This document shows positions 27,300 through 37,745 of a stretch of DNA of 64,000 bases, piece after piece (within the stretch, counting starts at the first letter, position 1; each line of letters opens with the position of its first letter). A program made the position numbers and the translations under genes. The notes under the pieces are model-generated. The model worked only from the letters and a program-made list of their open reading frames with translations. It ran no database searches and was not told where the DNA came from. The DNA comes from Ferdinandcohnia sp036965045 (GTDB lineage: Bacteria; Bacillota; Bacilli; Bacillales; Bacillaceae_L), in assembly GCF_036965045.1 (NCBI RefSeq), contig NZ_JBALOV010000025.1, forward strand, positions 186,001 through 250,000, in the 5' to 3' direction.

Positions 27300-28205
27300 T
27301 TAATAAATTCTTTTACTTAACCGTGTAGCTAAGCCCTTTGGAAATAACAGTACGATTGCTTTTATGTTTGGATAATTGATATAACTCTTCATCGAGAATC
27401 GAAGAGATCGAATATAGCTTTTTTTGTATACCGCTTTAGCCACATGAAGAAACCTTGACGATTTAAATCTCCTTTTTACTTTTGGAGATAATTGTTCTAA
27501 CTCGTCCTTATACTTTTTCATCATGTAATTGACAACAAACTTATGATAATTGCCTTTTCCACCAATGTGTAAGTCCGGATTCCGATAGACTGAATAGCGG
27601 ACATTGTACTTCGAATCATGATCAACACTCGTTAATTTGCAGAATCGTATCCACAAATCATAGTCTTGCATGGCAGGCAAATTAACATCAAATCCTCCAA
27701 CTTCCATAAACAATGATCTTTTTAGAGCAACTGATGATGTTGTTCCTATATAATTATCATAAAAAATATGAGGGAATAATTTCCCTTTCATAACAGGAGT
27801 AATTTTTCGAATCGGTGTAGACCGATCATCTTCATATACGACAATTCTTCCCGAGTAGACTAGACCTACCTCAGGCTTAGCCTTAAACACGTTAAGTTGA
27901 TCTTCCACTTTCGTAGGTTCCCATATATCATCGTCGTCAAGAAACATTAAAATATCGCCGGTTGAACGATTGGCTCCATGATTTCTTGCAAAACAAGCCC
28001 CTTTTTTCTGTTTTAGGTGCTCGATGAGAAGCGGTATCCCATTTGTACCATAACTTTGAAGTAACTCTTCAATATCAGGGCTATTTCCATCAATTACAAC
28101 GATTACTTCGTAAGGCTTTACGGTTTGATTTATTACACTATTTAACGTTAATAGGAGAGAATCTGGTCGGTTATGCGTCGGTATTATTACTGATACAGTG
28201 TACAT
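27300..28205 (-). CDS. Family 2 glycosyltransferase
   Basis: 301 residues from ATG 28205, chosen because AGGTG then lies 9 bases upstream; an ATG four codons earlier overlaps that site. GT-A motifs are SVIIPTHNRPDS, the metal-binding MFLDDDDIWEP and LPAMQDYDLWIRF. The C-terminal basic region may contact membrane. It is a predicted transferase for the repeat unit, placed between the two flippase genes. Donor and acceptor are unknown. Confidence 0.9.
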   Translation of the reverse strand: MYTVSVIIPTHNRPDSLLLTLNSVINQTVKPYEVIVVIDGNSPDIEELLQSYGTNGIPLLIEHLKQKKGACFARNHGANRSTGDILMFLDDDDIWEPTKVEDQLNVFKAKPEVGLVYSGRIVVYEDDRSTPIRKITPVMKGKLFPHIFYDNYIGTTSSVALKRSLFMEVGGFDVNLPAMQDYDLWIRFCKLTSVDHDSKYNVRYSVYRNPDLHIGGKGNYHKFVVNYMMKKYKDELEQLSPKVKRRFKSSRFLHVAKAVYKKSYIRSLRFSMKSYINYPNIKAIVLLFPKGLATRLSKRIY

Positions 28206-28236
28206 AAAAACATTCACCTAGCCCTACTCTTCTTTT

Positions 28237-29349
28237 TCATTCCTGCAAAACTACCTTTTCATATTCTAAAACTGCCGCTTGTGCTTCCATTTGACGTAAA
28301 TGGGTAGTCAAAAGTTCCTCATCAAATGCATATTGATTCGTAAGCCTCTGTTCAATGGCTTTCGCCAATGCATCCACATCACCTACTGGCTCAAGGCTAC
28401 CTAACCTGCCATCTAATAGAATTTCACTAGGGCCACATTGACAATTCGTTGACACAATCGGTGTTCGAAGTGCTAATGCTTCAACCAACACATTACCGAA
28501 GCCCTCTAATTTAGAAGAGGATACAAGCAAATCAGCATTTTTTATATAATAATACGGATTTTTTTTATATCCCGTGATGTCCACTACATCACGAATCTCA
28601 TAGGACTGTATTAATGATTCCATATCTTTTTTTATCTTTTCCTTGCCATCTCCCACAATGATCAACCTTGCCTTTGTCCTTTTGACCACCTTCGCGAATG
28701 CATGAATGAGAGTTGGATAATCCTTTGCTTCTACTATCCGACCAACTGCAACAACGGCTGGAATCGAGCGATTCTCTTGAAGCCAAAGATGTTCTTGATC
28801 CTCATTAGCCAATTCATAGATTTCTTCATGAATAACTGGATTATAAATAACCTTCACTTTCTCAAGTGGGTAGTTTAAAAATTTGCTAGAAAGCGCTGCT
28901 ACACATTTTGAAACGGCAATAACTGCATCTGCCTGTTTAAAAACCCTTCTTAATAGGAATGGATAAAAACGTTGAATAAAGGTTCTTGGATGCTCATAAG
29001 AGTATTGTAAATTAGTATGGATGCTTAAAACAAGCTTTGTGTCGGTATTTGTTAATATTTTAGCTAAACCCGCAACAATATTCGCATTATCTAATGCTGA
29101 TAATAATACATCAGGTCGTTTTTCTTCAATATATTTCTTCAACGCAAGAATACTGCAGAAGGTCCTTTTACTTTGAAGATCCACTACCGTAACGCTGGGT
29201 GAAACCATTCCTGCCAAATCGCCCTCTTTGGAAATAACAACTAGATCGACATCATGTCCCCGTTCCGAAAGTCCATTTGCAATAGAAATCATCACCTTTT
29301 CTGCGCCACCAATGGTTAGCCGCGGGATAAAGAGTGCAATTTTTTTCAT
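28237..29349 (-). CDS. Family 4 glycosyltransferase
   Basis: 370 residues from ATG 29349, with GGGAGG 5 bases upstream; the longer in-frame reading to 29376 would overlap the flippase gene. It starts KKIALFIPRLTIGGAEKVM, a classic GT4 N-terminus, and has VGRIVEAKDYPTLIHAF, VGDGKEK and the E-x7-E motif SKLEGFGNVLVEALALRTP. It resembles GalNAc or glucosyl transferases of capsule loci, but the sugar cannot be assigned. Confidence 0.9.
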   Translation of the reverse strand: MKKIALFIPRLTIGGAEKVMISIANGLSERGHDVDLVVISKEGDLAGMVSPSVTVVDLQSKRTFCSILALKKYIEEKRPDVLLSALDNANIVAGLAKILTNTDTKLVLSIHTNLQYSYEHPRTFIQRFYPFLLRRVFKQADAVIAVSKCVAALSSKFLNYPLEKVKVIYNPVIHEEIYELANEDQEHLWLQENRSIPAVVAVGRIVEAKDYPTLIHAFAKVVKRTKARLIIVGDGKEKIKKDMESLIQSYEIRDVVDITGYKKNPYYYIKNADLLVSSSKLEGFGNVLVEALALRTPIVSTNCQCGPSEILLDGRLGSLEPVGDVDALAKAIEQRLTNQYAFDEELLTTHLRQMEAQAAVLEYEKVVLQE

Positions 29350-29365
29350 CAGAACCTCCCTCTTT

Positions 29366-30805
29366 CTATTCTTCACCTTTTAGTATCTTCCTATTTAATA
29401 GCTTTCTTAATCTTTTTCTAGAATTAGCGATATTTAAAATAAGAACGAGAAATAGATAAGATAGAAGGCCAATCCCAATCTGCATCGCCAACATACCGGG
29501 CCCTATTTTATCTTTAAGTGGCCATAGACACAGACTCATTCCTAATGTGGCAACAAGAATCAGAAAGACATTTTTAGTAGGAAAAGGAAAGCTATACCTT
29601 CTACTGATAATGACCCAACTCAATACAACAGCAAGCAAATAGGACAATACCGTTGCCATTGCGGCTCCCTGTAATCCGAACAAAGGAATGAACAGAAAGG
29701 TTAAAATGACATTGGCAATCGCTGCAAGCAGGGACGGAATAATTTGAATGGCTGTATTTTGATGGATATGGAACATAATATCTAAACAATAAAGCTTAAA
29801 TCCCTTTAAGAAGGCTCCCACTGCAATAAATGGGATGAGTGTAAGAGCAATGCTTCTATACTCTTCTCCAAGGACAATCTCAACAATATTCGGGGCTAGC
29901 ATCATAAACCCTGCTACAGCAGGTATAGAGATAAGGCTTAGCATCGTTGTATTATCCTTGACCCGTTCGTAAGCAGCCTTCACTCCTTTTTCATCCAATG
30001 TTTTCATCACGATTGGAAAAGCAGCTAAATTCACAACCATCATTAATGTAAAAATCGTTTGCTCTGATAAATCATAGGTCACTGAATAGTACCCAGTGGA
30101 GGTTGTTCCAAGTAAATACGAGATAATCATTCGATCAGAATTATGAATAACAATTCCAAGCAGCAATGTGATTGTTAACGGAAATCCATATTTGAACATT
30201 TTTCGTAAAATATCTCGATTAAAAAAAGATAGAGATAGCCCTTTCCAATAGGTGAAGGTTGGAAATAAAAGAGTAATCCAAAATCCAATAAGGATGCCTA
30301 AAAGCAAGCCCTTTTCCTTTAATCCAATATATATGAGTAAAGCACCGAACAGAAATCCTAAAGTGGTTCTGCTAAATGCAAGTTTTCCATATTCAATAGG
30401 AGACAGTTTTGCTCTTACTAAAGCAAGTGTAAGACTGTTCCATGATTGTGTCCATGAGAGTAAAAGCGTAAAAAACACATATATAGCTATATGTCGAGGT
30501 GTTACTTGAAAGCCTATGACAATAAATCCAATCACTGCGGTAATAACAACAATTGCGAGATAGACAATTTTAATTGTTTCTAAAAATTCTCGTTCTTTCT
30601 TATAGTACTGATAGTACCGAAGTAGACTTAATTTAATCCATTCAAATAAAAACGCATTGACCAAACTGGCAATCGCAAATACAAGCGCATATATACCATA
30701 TTCATTTGGTGTCAACAGCCTCGAAAAGATTGCAATACTTAAGAAGCTGATGAGGGCTGGGACTCCGTGGGATATAAAATAAGAAAAAGTGTGTTTCGAA
30801 AGCAT
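29366..30805 (-). CDS. Wzx-like polysaccharide flippase, copy 2
   Basis: 479-residue protein with about fourteen hydrophobic helices. SHGVPALISFLSIAIFSRLL and TPNEYGIYALVFAIASL at the N-terminus, plus NSDRMIISYLLGTTSTGYYS in the middle, are typical of the Polysacc_synt/MATE-like flippases such as TuaB. It is the first gene of the minus-strand polysaccharide operon 21146-30805. It is longer than copy 1 and differs clearly in sequence, so the two are not a recent duplication. Confidence 0.88.
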   Translation of the reverse strand: MLSKHTFSYFISHGVPALISFLSIAIFSRLLTPNEYGIYALVFAIASLVNAFLFEWIKLSLLRYYQYYKKEREFLETIKIVYLAIVVITAVIGFIVIGFQVTPRHIAIYVFFTLLLSWTQSWNSLTLALVRAKLSPIEYGKLAFSRTTLGFLFGALLIYIGLKEKGLLLGILIGFWITLLFPTFTYWKGLSLSFFNRDILRKMFKYGFPLTITLLLGIVIHNSDRMIISYLLGTTSTGYYSVTYDLSEQTIFTLMMVVNLAAFPIVMKTLDEKGVKAAYERVKDNTTMLSLISIPAVAGFMMLAPNIVEIVLGEEYRSIALTLIPFIAVGAFLKGFKLYCLDIMFHIHQNTAIQIIPSLLAAIANVILTFLFIPLFGLQGAAMATVLSYLLAVVLSWVIISRRYSFPFPTKNVFLILVATLGMSLCLWPLKDKIGPGMLAMQIGIGLLSYLFLVLILNIANSRKRLRKLLNRKILKGEE

Positions 30806-30834
30806 ACCATTAGCCTCATTTATAAAAGAATAAG

Positions 30835-30861
30835 AAGACTGTCAACAAATGCAACAGTCTT
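30835..30861 (-). terminator. Terminator of the lipoprotein gene
   Basis: Minus strand AAGACTGT and ACAGTCTT arms with an 11-base loop, followed by a T-rich stretch, just past the lipoprotein stop. Confidence 0.65.
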
Positions 30862-30869
30862 ACCTTCCA

Positions 30870-31538
30870 TTACTTTTGAACCGTTTCTAAATTAGCTTCA
30901 TCCTCGTAACCTTGTTCACCTGTTACTTCAAAGCTTTCTTTTATCATTCCAACAGATGGCGCAAAATATCTTGTATAAATTGTATCTGCTCCTTCAACCT
31001 CATCAGTTACCTTTTGGATAACAAGGACATCCTTAAATTCTCCGTATGGCACTTTTAAAGAAGCAGCCTCATCAATTAGCTCCCAATCTGAATTGCCTTC
31101 ACTTTGAACAAATACATCAATTTCTTCATTTGGTGTAAATGAATCTAGAATGCTTTCAGAAGGATTACTTGGCTCTCTTTCTTCAAACACAAGTGAAATT
31201 TCATCAGCTGTCCATTTATAAACTTGAGTAGAAATAGTTCCCCCAATGGCAATGGTCAGTTGTACATATTCATCATTTTCGGCGACAATTTCCTGTGTAA
31301 ATATTTCTTCGCCATTATTCGTAAAGGTTCTGCTCGTTCCTACCTCTGGACGATATAGAGTATAACCTGCAACCTCTTCAGGCTCTTCTTTTGTCGTTTC
31401 TTCCTGCTCGGGAGCAGTCGCTTCTGTTTGTTCTGTCTGATTTTTCTTTGTTGGCTCTTCCTGGTCTTTCACTTGATTATTTGCCGAACAGCCAACTAGC
31501 ACAACCAGTAATAATAAGGTGTACATCATGATTCTCAT
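30870..31538 (-). CDS. Lipoprotein of unknown function
   Basis: 222 residues with a lipobox LVGC at about residues 14-17, so it is lipid-anchored outside the membrane. A Glu/Thr/Gln-rich linker spans about 20-55. The rest looks like beta-strands with no recognised motif (VGTSRTFTNNGEEIF, TRYFAPSVGMIKESF); the last phrase resembles lipoproteins that end in a YxxGVGxVK-type motif. It lies between the flippase operon and the CWB2 amidase, with terminators on both sides, so it is likely expressed alone. Function is unknown. Confidence 0.8.
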   Translation of the reverse strand: MRIMMYTLLLLVVLVGCSANNQVKDQEEPTKKNQTEQTEATAPEQEETTKEEPEEVAGYTLYRPEVGTSRTFTNNGEEIFTQEIVAENDEYVQLTIAIGGTISTQVYKWTADEISLVFEEREPSNPSESILDSFTPNEEIDVFVQSEGNSDWELIDEAASLKVPYGEFKDVLVIQKVTDEVEGADTIYTRYFAPSVGMIKESFEVTGEQGYEDEANLETVQK

Positions 31539-31557
31539 TTAAAACATTCCTTTCGGT

Positions 31558-31592
31558 AAAAAGGGGATTGACAGTCTTACGTCAGTCCCCTT
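31558..31592 (-). terminator. Terminator of the CWB2 amidase gene
   Basis: Minus strand AAGGGGACTGAC and GTCAATCCCCTT arms, eleven or more pairs with an 8-base spacer, followed by TTTTTACC. Confidence 0.8.
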
Positions 31593-31626
31593 CATTTGTT
31601 ATCAATGACACACAAATATTTTACCT

Positions 31627-33708
31627 TTATTTAAGACTTCTCATAATTTCATTTACAATATTGTCTTTTACAACTCCGCCGATAACAGTCACCTTGTCAA
31701 CATGTTCAGTATCTGCATAATCCATCAAGAAGGATTCAAGATGCCATGGGAAATCATCTCTTACTAGCAATAATGGTGAATGAGTGTGAACTGCAAGTGG
31801 TGCAGCCGCTAATGCATCAGGGAAATTCGTTCCTGTTGTAATAAGGATTTCATCAGATTTAACTAATGACTTAAATTCCCAAAGGATAGCTGATAGTGTT
31901 TCATAGCGATTCACACCATAAATTCTTTTTGTATTCGAGTTTATGCTCTTAATTTTTGTCTGAACAGTATCAGAAATGACGTCCGGTCCTCCGACAATTA
32001 CAACCCGTTTCCCCTTAAGCAAAGCAAGAGCTTCATTGGAAATTTCATTTTTGTCAGTTAGGACAATTCCCCAGTCATTTGCAGCTGCGATCGGGGCTAC
32101 AGCGAGTGCATCTGCATAGCTCTTTCCGTATGCCACAAACACGCCATTTGTTCCACCTAGACGTTCAACGATTTGTTGGTTTGTCTCATATCGGTTTTCA
32201 CCACTGATACGCTCTGTCTCATATCCTAAAACTTGTATGATCTCATTTTCTATATTCGTAGAAACTGCTTGATCTCCACCAATGATAATCACTTTATTTG
32301 GATTTAATCGAACAATTTCATTCTTAGTCGCTTCAACAAACTCAGTCGGCTTCGTTAATAGAATCGGAGCTTTCCCGAATAATCCTGATAATGGACCCGC
32401 TGACAAAGCATCTGCAGAATCATTACCAGTTGTTAAAATAACAACTCTTTCACTACCTTCAGGGAATCCATTGGGGTACATCGATTTTGATATTTCAACA
32501 GCTGTTTCATATCTGCGTTCCCCTGATAGTTTTTTTACATCTAACACGCGGTCAACCTGAACTCCAGATTGGTTTGTCCAAAGGACTTCATTTGTATTTT
32601 TACGGACTACTCTAGAATTAGATTTATGACGTGCAAAGTCTTGAGCATAATTATAGTCGTAAAAGCTTTGGACGACCTCACCACCAACGACCACATCATA
32701 TTTTGCTGATATGTAATTCGACCACATTGTCCAGCCTTTGTTAAGTGATACAACACGAGAATCTGTTTTATATTTTGCGAAGCGGATCGCATCATCTAAA
32801 TCATAAAACTTTTCCCACTCACCTTTTGTTTTATGCTGAACACTATAGTTCATTTGTTTTGCAAAAATTGTCTTTTGCTTGTCCTTATCAAAAACCCTAT
32901 AGGCAGAAGAAGTTTTCTTTGCATATTGGATGGCATCCTCTTTAGATTGGAAGGTTGCTAATTTTTTATCATTTTTATCATAAACATCAAATACTTTAAA
33001 ATAATTCTTCACACCTTGTGCAATCGCGTTTGCCATCTTCTGCTGATTTGAACTAGACTTGATTAGTTTTTCCTCTTGGCGATTTGTCATGTATCCTAAT
33101 TCAACAAGAATGGACGGCATTTGCGCATTACGAATCACATAAAAAGCCATGTTACCATGGATTTTCCGATTAATAAACCCAGAGTACTCTACGATACTTG
33201 GATGTACGGACTCTGCCAATCTCTTACTATCATCACGATAGTTTAATTGCATAGGGTCTGGCGGATATGCTGAACTATAATGATTTACACTATCATAATA
33301 ATATGTCTCTACTCCCCGTGCAAATGCGTTTGTACTCGCATTATGATGGATTGAAACGAACACACTATTATCATTATTTCCTTTAGCATATCCATTTGCT
33401 TTACTCATTCGTACATCAAAATCTCCACCATCATTTCTTAAATATGGAGCAAATTCGGTATCAGTAGTACGAGTTAGATAAACCTTGATATCTGTTCCTT
33501 TCAAGGCATCTCTTACTTTTAATGCGATATCAAGATTCGCATCTTCTTCACAATATCCGGTTTGTTTCCCTGAGTACCCACAGGTTCCTCCAAATTTCCC
33601 ACCATGTCCCGGATCAACAACAAGCACCTTTTCTGCAAAGCTACTAGCTGGGAATAAAAATAAGAGAAACAGACAAAAAAACAAGAGTTTCCCTATCTTC
33701 CCCTTCAT
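31627..33708 (-). CDS. Secreted N-acetylmuramoyl-L-alanine amidase with SPOR-like and CWB2 regions
   Basis: 693 residues from ATG 33708, with GGAGG 7 bases upstream; a 15-codon extension is rejected. Signal peptide, then an Amidase_3 zinc domain at about 25-235 with VVDPGHGG, the glutamate in CEEDANLD, SIHHNAS and the late VELGYMTN. This cuts the bond between muramic acid and the stem peptide. A middle region (about 240-385) has repeated AKYKTDSRVV-type phrases resembling small substrate-binding repeats. Three CWB2 modules (LSGERRYETA, ISGENRYETN, IYGVNRYETL) form the C-terminus and should tether it to a wall polymer. It is comparable to B. subtilis LytC in function, but with the domain order reversed. 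Confidence 0.94.
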   Translation of the reverse strand: MKGKIGKLLFFCLFLLFLFPASSFAEKVLVVDPGHGGKFGGTCGYSGKQTGYCEEDANLDIALKVRDALKGTDIKVYLTRTTDTEFAPYLRNDGGDFDVRMSKANGYAKGNNDNSVFVSIHHNASTNAFARGVETYYYDSVNHYSSAYPPDPMQLNYRDDSKRLAESVHPSIVEYSGFINRKIHGNMAFYVIRNAQMPSILVELGYMTNRQEEKLIKSSSNQQKMANAIAQGVKNYFKVFDVYDKNDKKLATFQSKEDAIQYAKKTSSAYRVFDKDKQKTIFAKQMNYSVQHKTKGEWEKFYDLDDAIRFAKYKTDSRVVSLNKGWTMWSNYISAKYDVVVGGEVVQSFYDYNYAQDFARHKSNSRVVRKNTNEVLWTNQSGVQVDRVLDVKKLSGERRYETAVEISKSMYPNGFPEGSERVVILTTGNDSADALSAGPLSGLFGKAPILLTKPTEFVEATKNEIVRLNPNKVIIIGGDQAVSTNIENEIIQVLGYETERISGENRYETNQQIVERLGGTNGVFVAYGKSYADALAVAPIAAANDWGIVLTDKNEISNEALALLKGKRVVIVGGPDVISDTVQTKIKSINSNTKRIYGVNRYETLSAILWEFKSLVKSDEILITTGTNFPDALAAAPLAVHTHSPLLLVRDDFPWHLESFLMDYADTEHVDKVTVIGGVVKDNIVNEIMRSLK

Positions 33709-33972
33709 TTCGTAACCTCCTCTTATTCTACAAAAATCACTATATTTCAACATTATAGCATCGTTTTTTATATTTTAGTAGGCATATGAGCTGAAATTCC
33801 CATTAAAATCCACCAATTCTACTATAAACATGTCGAAACGTGTAAGACGACAATGAATAAAAATTATCACTTAAGAAGGATTCGGGCGAAACACTTTGTA
33901 GGTTACCCCTTCAAAACTCCTAGAACAAAATAGACCCCCTTACCTTCAATCGTAAGAGAGTCCATGGAATCA

Positions 33973-35295
33973 TTAATAATAGGATTTTGAACCTAGGTAT
34001 CTGTCTTTCCAATAGCTAATATTAAGATTTGCAATCGTTACACCTGTGGATGAACCAGCATGGATAAATTCGTTATTTCCTAAATAGATCCCTGCATGTG
34101 TTGGTCCTTCTTTATCATAGGTTTTCTCAAAAAACACAATATCCCCTACCTGTGGCGAACTCACACTCGTGCCAGCATTCCATATACTCGCAACCGTTCT
34201 TGGAAGCTGAATTCCATGCTTCGCAAAGACGTAATTTAAATAGCCACTACAATCAAAACCATTTGGTGTTGTGCCGGCCCATAGATAAGGTGTACCCATT
34301 AAGGACTTCGCGGTTTTGATAAGGTCGGATGTGAGGTCGTACGTAAAATGCTGAACTACTTTTTCAGAAACAGCCGCAGCCCCACCAATAATCGCAACAT
34401 CTGTAACAGTGATTTGATTTAGAACACTATTAACAGGTGCCGGTACCTCATCTGGTCTTACAAGTAAAATAGCAGAATCCTTTTTCGCTGCTAAAAGAGA
34501 CCCTGTTAACGCATCTGCAAAATCCTTCCCAGTAGCTAAATAAACTGGAGTTAGATTGGATGGGGAAAGCTGTTTTACAACTCTCGCAGACGTTGTATAG
34601 CGATCCTCACCTGAGATTCTAGTTGGTTTATTCAGTTGTTCATAGACTTTGTCAGAAATGACGGATGTACCTCCGACTACAATGGTCCTTTCATACTTCT
34701 CTAACGCCTGCTTTACTTCTTTTGGAATGCTGCTATTTGTCACAAGAAAAATAGGAAGTTTATTTTTAGCGGCATAGGCTGCTATTGATAAACTATCCGG
34801 AAAATTCCCTCCAAAAGCAACGATTGCAGTGTCAGCAGTACTTCCAAGCCTCTCCGCAATTTTAACGGAAGTATCGTAGCGCGTTTCCCCACTTATCCGT
34901 TCAACTTTTAACCCCAAATTAACAAGTTCCGTTTCAACTGTCGTTGATATCGTCGCAGTACCACCTAGAATAAGAACCTTGCTTGCTCCTAATCTAGTAA
35001 TCTCACTTTTGGTTGCACCAGGAATCTCGTCCTTTTTCGTTAATAATATCGGCGCATTCAACGCGTAAGCCAGAGGTGTTCCAGTAAGCGCATCTGGAAA
35101 ATTAGTACCCGTCGCCAACACGACCGTATCTGCTGTAGACCAACCTTCCTTTGAAACCTTAACTGCTGTCTCATACCTATTGTTTCCACTGATCCGCTCA
35201 ACATTTATTTCAGCAGCTGAAGTTAGGCTTGGAACGCCAAGAACCAACAATATACCCACTAATATACAAACAATTAATCCACTTCTTTTTTCCAT
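33973..35295 (-). CDS. Secreted CWB2 protein with C-terminal NlpC/P60 peptidase domain
   Basis: 440 residues from ATG 35295 with GGAGG four bases upstream; an in-frame TTG start is rejected. After a signal peptide ending near SAAE come three CWB2 modules (ISGNNRYETA, ISGETRYDTS, ISGEDRYTTS) over about 30-325. The C-terminal 115 residues are an NlpC/P60 cysteine peptidase with catalytic Cys in GFDCSGYLNYVF, His in THAGIYLG and a second His in FIHAGSS. Such enzymes cut between D-Glu and the diamino acid of the stem peptide. It is one of a run of three adjacent CWB2 wall enzymes on this strand. Confidence 0.94.
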   Translation of the reverse strand: MEKRSGLIVCILVGILLVLGVPSLTSAAEINVERISGNNRYETAVKVSKEGWSTADTVVLATGTNFPDALTGTPLAYALNAPILLTKKDEIPGATKSEITRLGASKVLILGGTATISTTVETELVNLGLKVERISGETRYDTSVKIAERLGSTADTAIVAFGGNFPDSLSIAAYAAKNKLPIFLVTNSSIPKEVKQALEKYERTIVVGGTSVISDKVYEQLNKPTRISGEDRYTTSARVVKQLSPSNLTPVYLATGKDFADALTGSLLAAKKDSAILLVRPDEVPAPVNSVLNQITVTDVAIIGGAAAVSEKVVQHFTYDLTSDLIKTAKSLMGTPYLWAGTTPNGFDCSGYLNYVFAKHGIQLPRTVASIWNAGTSVSSPQVGDIVFFEKTYDKEGPTHAGIYLGNNEFIHAGSSTGVTIANLNISYWKDRYLGSKSYY

Positions 35296-35410
35296 GCTAC
35301 CTCCTACCAAAATTAGATATTATTCTACATATATAGTGAAAGTATAACACGAGGGTAAGAAAGCAAACATTAACAATATGTAACAATTTGTAGATGTGTG
35401 TACCTCTAGC

Positions 35411-35441
35411 CAAAAGAAAAGACTGCCATTAAGGCAGCCTT
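35411..35441 (-). terminator. Terminator of the LytB-like gene
   Basis: Minus strand AAGGCTGCC and GGCAGTCTT arms with a TTAAT loop, followed by TTCTTTTGG. Confidence 0.8.
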
Positions 35442-35444
35442 CTT

Positions 35445-37745
35445 TTACTTCAAGATAATCTCTTGCAGATTGCTTCTTGTTGTTTTGGAAATCGCAGCTT
35501 CCCCACCTAAATAGTGAATATAAGGAATGTATGAGATTTCAGAATTGATATAGTTTCTAACTTCATCCGGCACTTTATCTCTTCTAACAAGGATAATTGG
35601 TGCATCGTATTTAGCCGCCAATACTGAACCAGGAAGAGCATCAATAAAGTCTGTGTTTTCTCCTCTCGCAAAGAAGATATTGCGAGGGTCAAGGTTTAAT
35701 GTTTCTACAATCTTCACACTTGTATCAAATCTGTTCAAACCACTGATTCTAGTAACATTACTAGAGCCAACAATGGATTTTAATCGATTTTCTACATTAC
35801 TTGAAATGGCAGCATCTCCACCAATAATGGTTATCTTTTTAACCCCTGAATTTTGAATGTAGTTTAGAACAGAATCCGCAGTACTATCCTTTTTCGAATA
35901 AAGAATCGGAATTTGTTCTTTCGCTGCATATGACGCAATGGAAAGAGCATCTGAAGATTTTTCGCTGTCAGTTGTAACAATTACCTCTTTACTAGAACTT
36001 GCTATTTCATTCGCAATCGCAACAGACGTATCTGCTCTCCATTTTCCATTAACTCGCTCTACATCTTTGGTGTATTTGTTTTTTAGTTGATTTTCAACAT
36101 TTGAAGAAATCGCTGATGTTCCACCTAAAATATAGATCTTACTTGGTCTAAATTTGTCTAATGTTTTAAGAACTGATTCATCAATCTTGTCCGTTCTTAC
36201 GAGCAATAATGGAGCATCATGTTTTTTCGCTAACACACTTCCTGTAAGTGCATCTACAGGATTATCTCCTCTACCAAGTACAACCGTTTTAGCTGATGAC
36301 CATCCATAGTTTGCAATCGCCGCACTCGTATCATAACGAGTCTCACCTTGAAGTGAGCTGTTAATAGATTGGTAGATAGTATTATCCCAGCTTGTACCTT
36401 GATAATAGAAATCTAGAATTTGCTTAAAGCTTCTACCTTCTACAGCTTGTTGCTGGGAACCATATTGACTAAGACCAATGCCATGGCCAAAGCCATCGCC
36501 TTTAACCATGTACTTTGTTCCGTCAAATTTAACTTCTTTTACGTTAGGGCTTTTGAAAACAGACGTTCCAAAATAGCTTCTAAGAGTATTGGTTTTTGAG
36601 GAAATGGTTTTAGTATGCAATTTTAATTTGCCATTTTCCATGACAAAGCCGTCTTTCCCCTTAACAAAGTACTTTACTTTGAAAGATCCTGATAAAATAT
36701 CATGCGCATCAAAAGGAGGCGTGTCAAAGGTCATATCTGAGACCTCTACAATTTTAAGATTTGCACCTTTTAAATTATTATCTACTACAATCATTCGTTG
36801 TTTCATTGCTGATGTTATAGACTTATCTTTTTCATTATAAGGAGCATCTTCTTTATCCCACCAGTCTGATGGCTTTTCAAGGTCAAGCTTGGAGATATCC
36901 ATTTGTTCTTTATTCACAGAGAATGACCAATTCATATGTGCTCCAGTTTTCGCACTATAAGGGTCATTTCGTTTTGTCAAATATGGATAATTTGATAAAC
37001 TAGTGCCCCAAGAATTGGTTACAGAAAGCTGTGTTCCACCGTTTGTTGAAGAATAATAGGCTTCGATTGGCTTTCCTTTGTATGTTAGGATTTGTCCCTT
37101 TGTCGCATTAATCGCAATCGTTGTATCACGATATTTTTGGTAATTCTGATTCCACCATGTATAACCTTCATACACTTGGAAATCGGTTGTATCATTGATG
37201 ATTCCGTCAAGTTGACCAGCTTTCTTATATAAAGCATAGCTTCTTGCCGCTACAGCTTGTGCCTTATATGCTTCCAAATGCCAGTTTGCAAGCATTTCAC
37301 CTGGTACAACACCCTTTAAATAGTCCTCTAAAGGAAGGGTATTCATTGGACGAACCGTGTTTGTTCCACGATTTTCCCAATAAAAAACCATTTCACCAAG
37401 ATATCTGCGTCCGTCAATTGTAATATAATTATCTGTCCCATATTTTACGGGCTTGGTTTGTAATCTTTCATAGGATTTGATTTTTGTGCTTCCATTATAT
37501 AGAGCAACATTTTTCCCATCCAATTTAACCTTATACGTATTTCCCTCAGTTAACGTGTTGGAGTCTCCGACAATTTCATACGTACCTTTTACTGTTACAG
37601 TAATTTCAGATTTGTTACCTATATAATTCCGTAGTACTACTGAAATATCGTTATCTGTACTCGCACTTGCTGTATTCACAACAGCTAGTGAGACAATGAG
37701 CACAAATACGAATGCCGAAAAACACGTCAGTAATTTCCTCGTCAC
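35445..37745 (-). CDS. lytB: LytB-like SpoIID-domain amidase enhancer with CWB2 repeats
   Basis: 766 residues from GTG 37745 with AGGAGGA six bases upstream. Signal peptide ends at ASAS. A SpoIID/LytB domain covers about 110-470: LPLEDYLKGVVPGEM, AVAARSYALYK and GFGHGIGLSQYGSQQQA are diagnostic. Three CWB2 modules follow (LQGETRYDTS, VNGKWRADTS, ISGLNRFDTS). B. subtilis LytB, with the same parts, stimulates the amidase LytC; SpoIID itself is a lytic transglycosylase. The CWB2-amidase at 31627 is its obvious partner. The domain order is SpoIID first and CWB2 last, whereas in B. subtilis CWB2 comes first as far as I recall. Confidence 0.9.
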   Translation of the reverse strand: MTRKLLTCFSAFVFVLIVSLAVVNTASASTDNDISVVLRNYIGNKSEITVTVKGTYEIVGDSNTLTEGNTYKVKLDGKNVALYNGSTKIKSYERLQTKPVKYGTDNYITIDGRRYLGEMVFYWENRGTNTVRPMNTLPLEDYLKGVVPGEMLANWHLEAYKAQAVAARSYALYKKAGQLDGIINDTTDFQVYEGYTWWNQNYQKYRDTTIAINATKGQILTYKGKPIEAYYSSTNGGTQLSVTNSWGTSLSNYPYLTKRNDPYSAKTGAHMNWSFSVNKEQMDISKLDLEKPSDWWDKEDAPYNEKDKSITSAMKQRMIVVDNNLKGANLKIVEVSDMTFDTPPFDAHDILSGSFKVKYFVKGKDGFVMENGKLKLHTKTISSKTNTLRSYFGTSVFKSPNVKEVKFDGTKYMVKGDGFGHGIGLSQYGSQQQAVEGRSFKQILDFYYQGTSWDNTIYQSINSSLQGETRYDTSAAIANYGWSSAKTVVLGRGDNPVDALTGSVLAKKHDAPLLLVRTDKIDESVLKTLDKFRPSKIYILGGTSAISSNVENQLKNKYTKDVERVNGKWRADTSVAIANEIASSSKEVIVTTDSEKSSDALSIASYAAKEQIPILYSKKDSTADSVLNYIQNSGVKKITIIGGDAAISSNVENRLKSIVGSSNVTRISGLNRFDTSVKIVETLNLDPRNIFFARGENTDFIDALPGSVLAAKYDAPIILVRRDKVPDEVRNYINSEISYIPYIHYLGGEAAISKTTRSNLQEIILK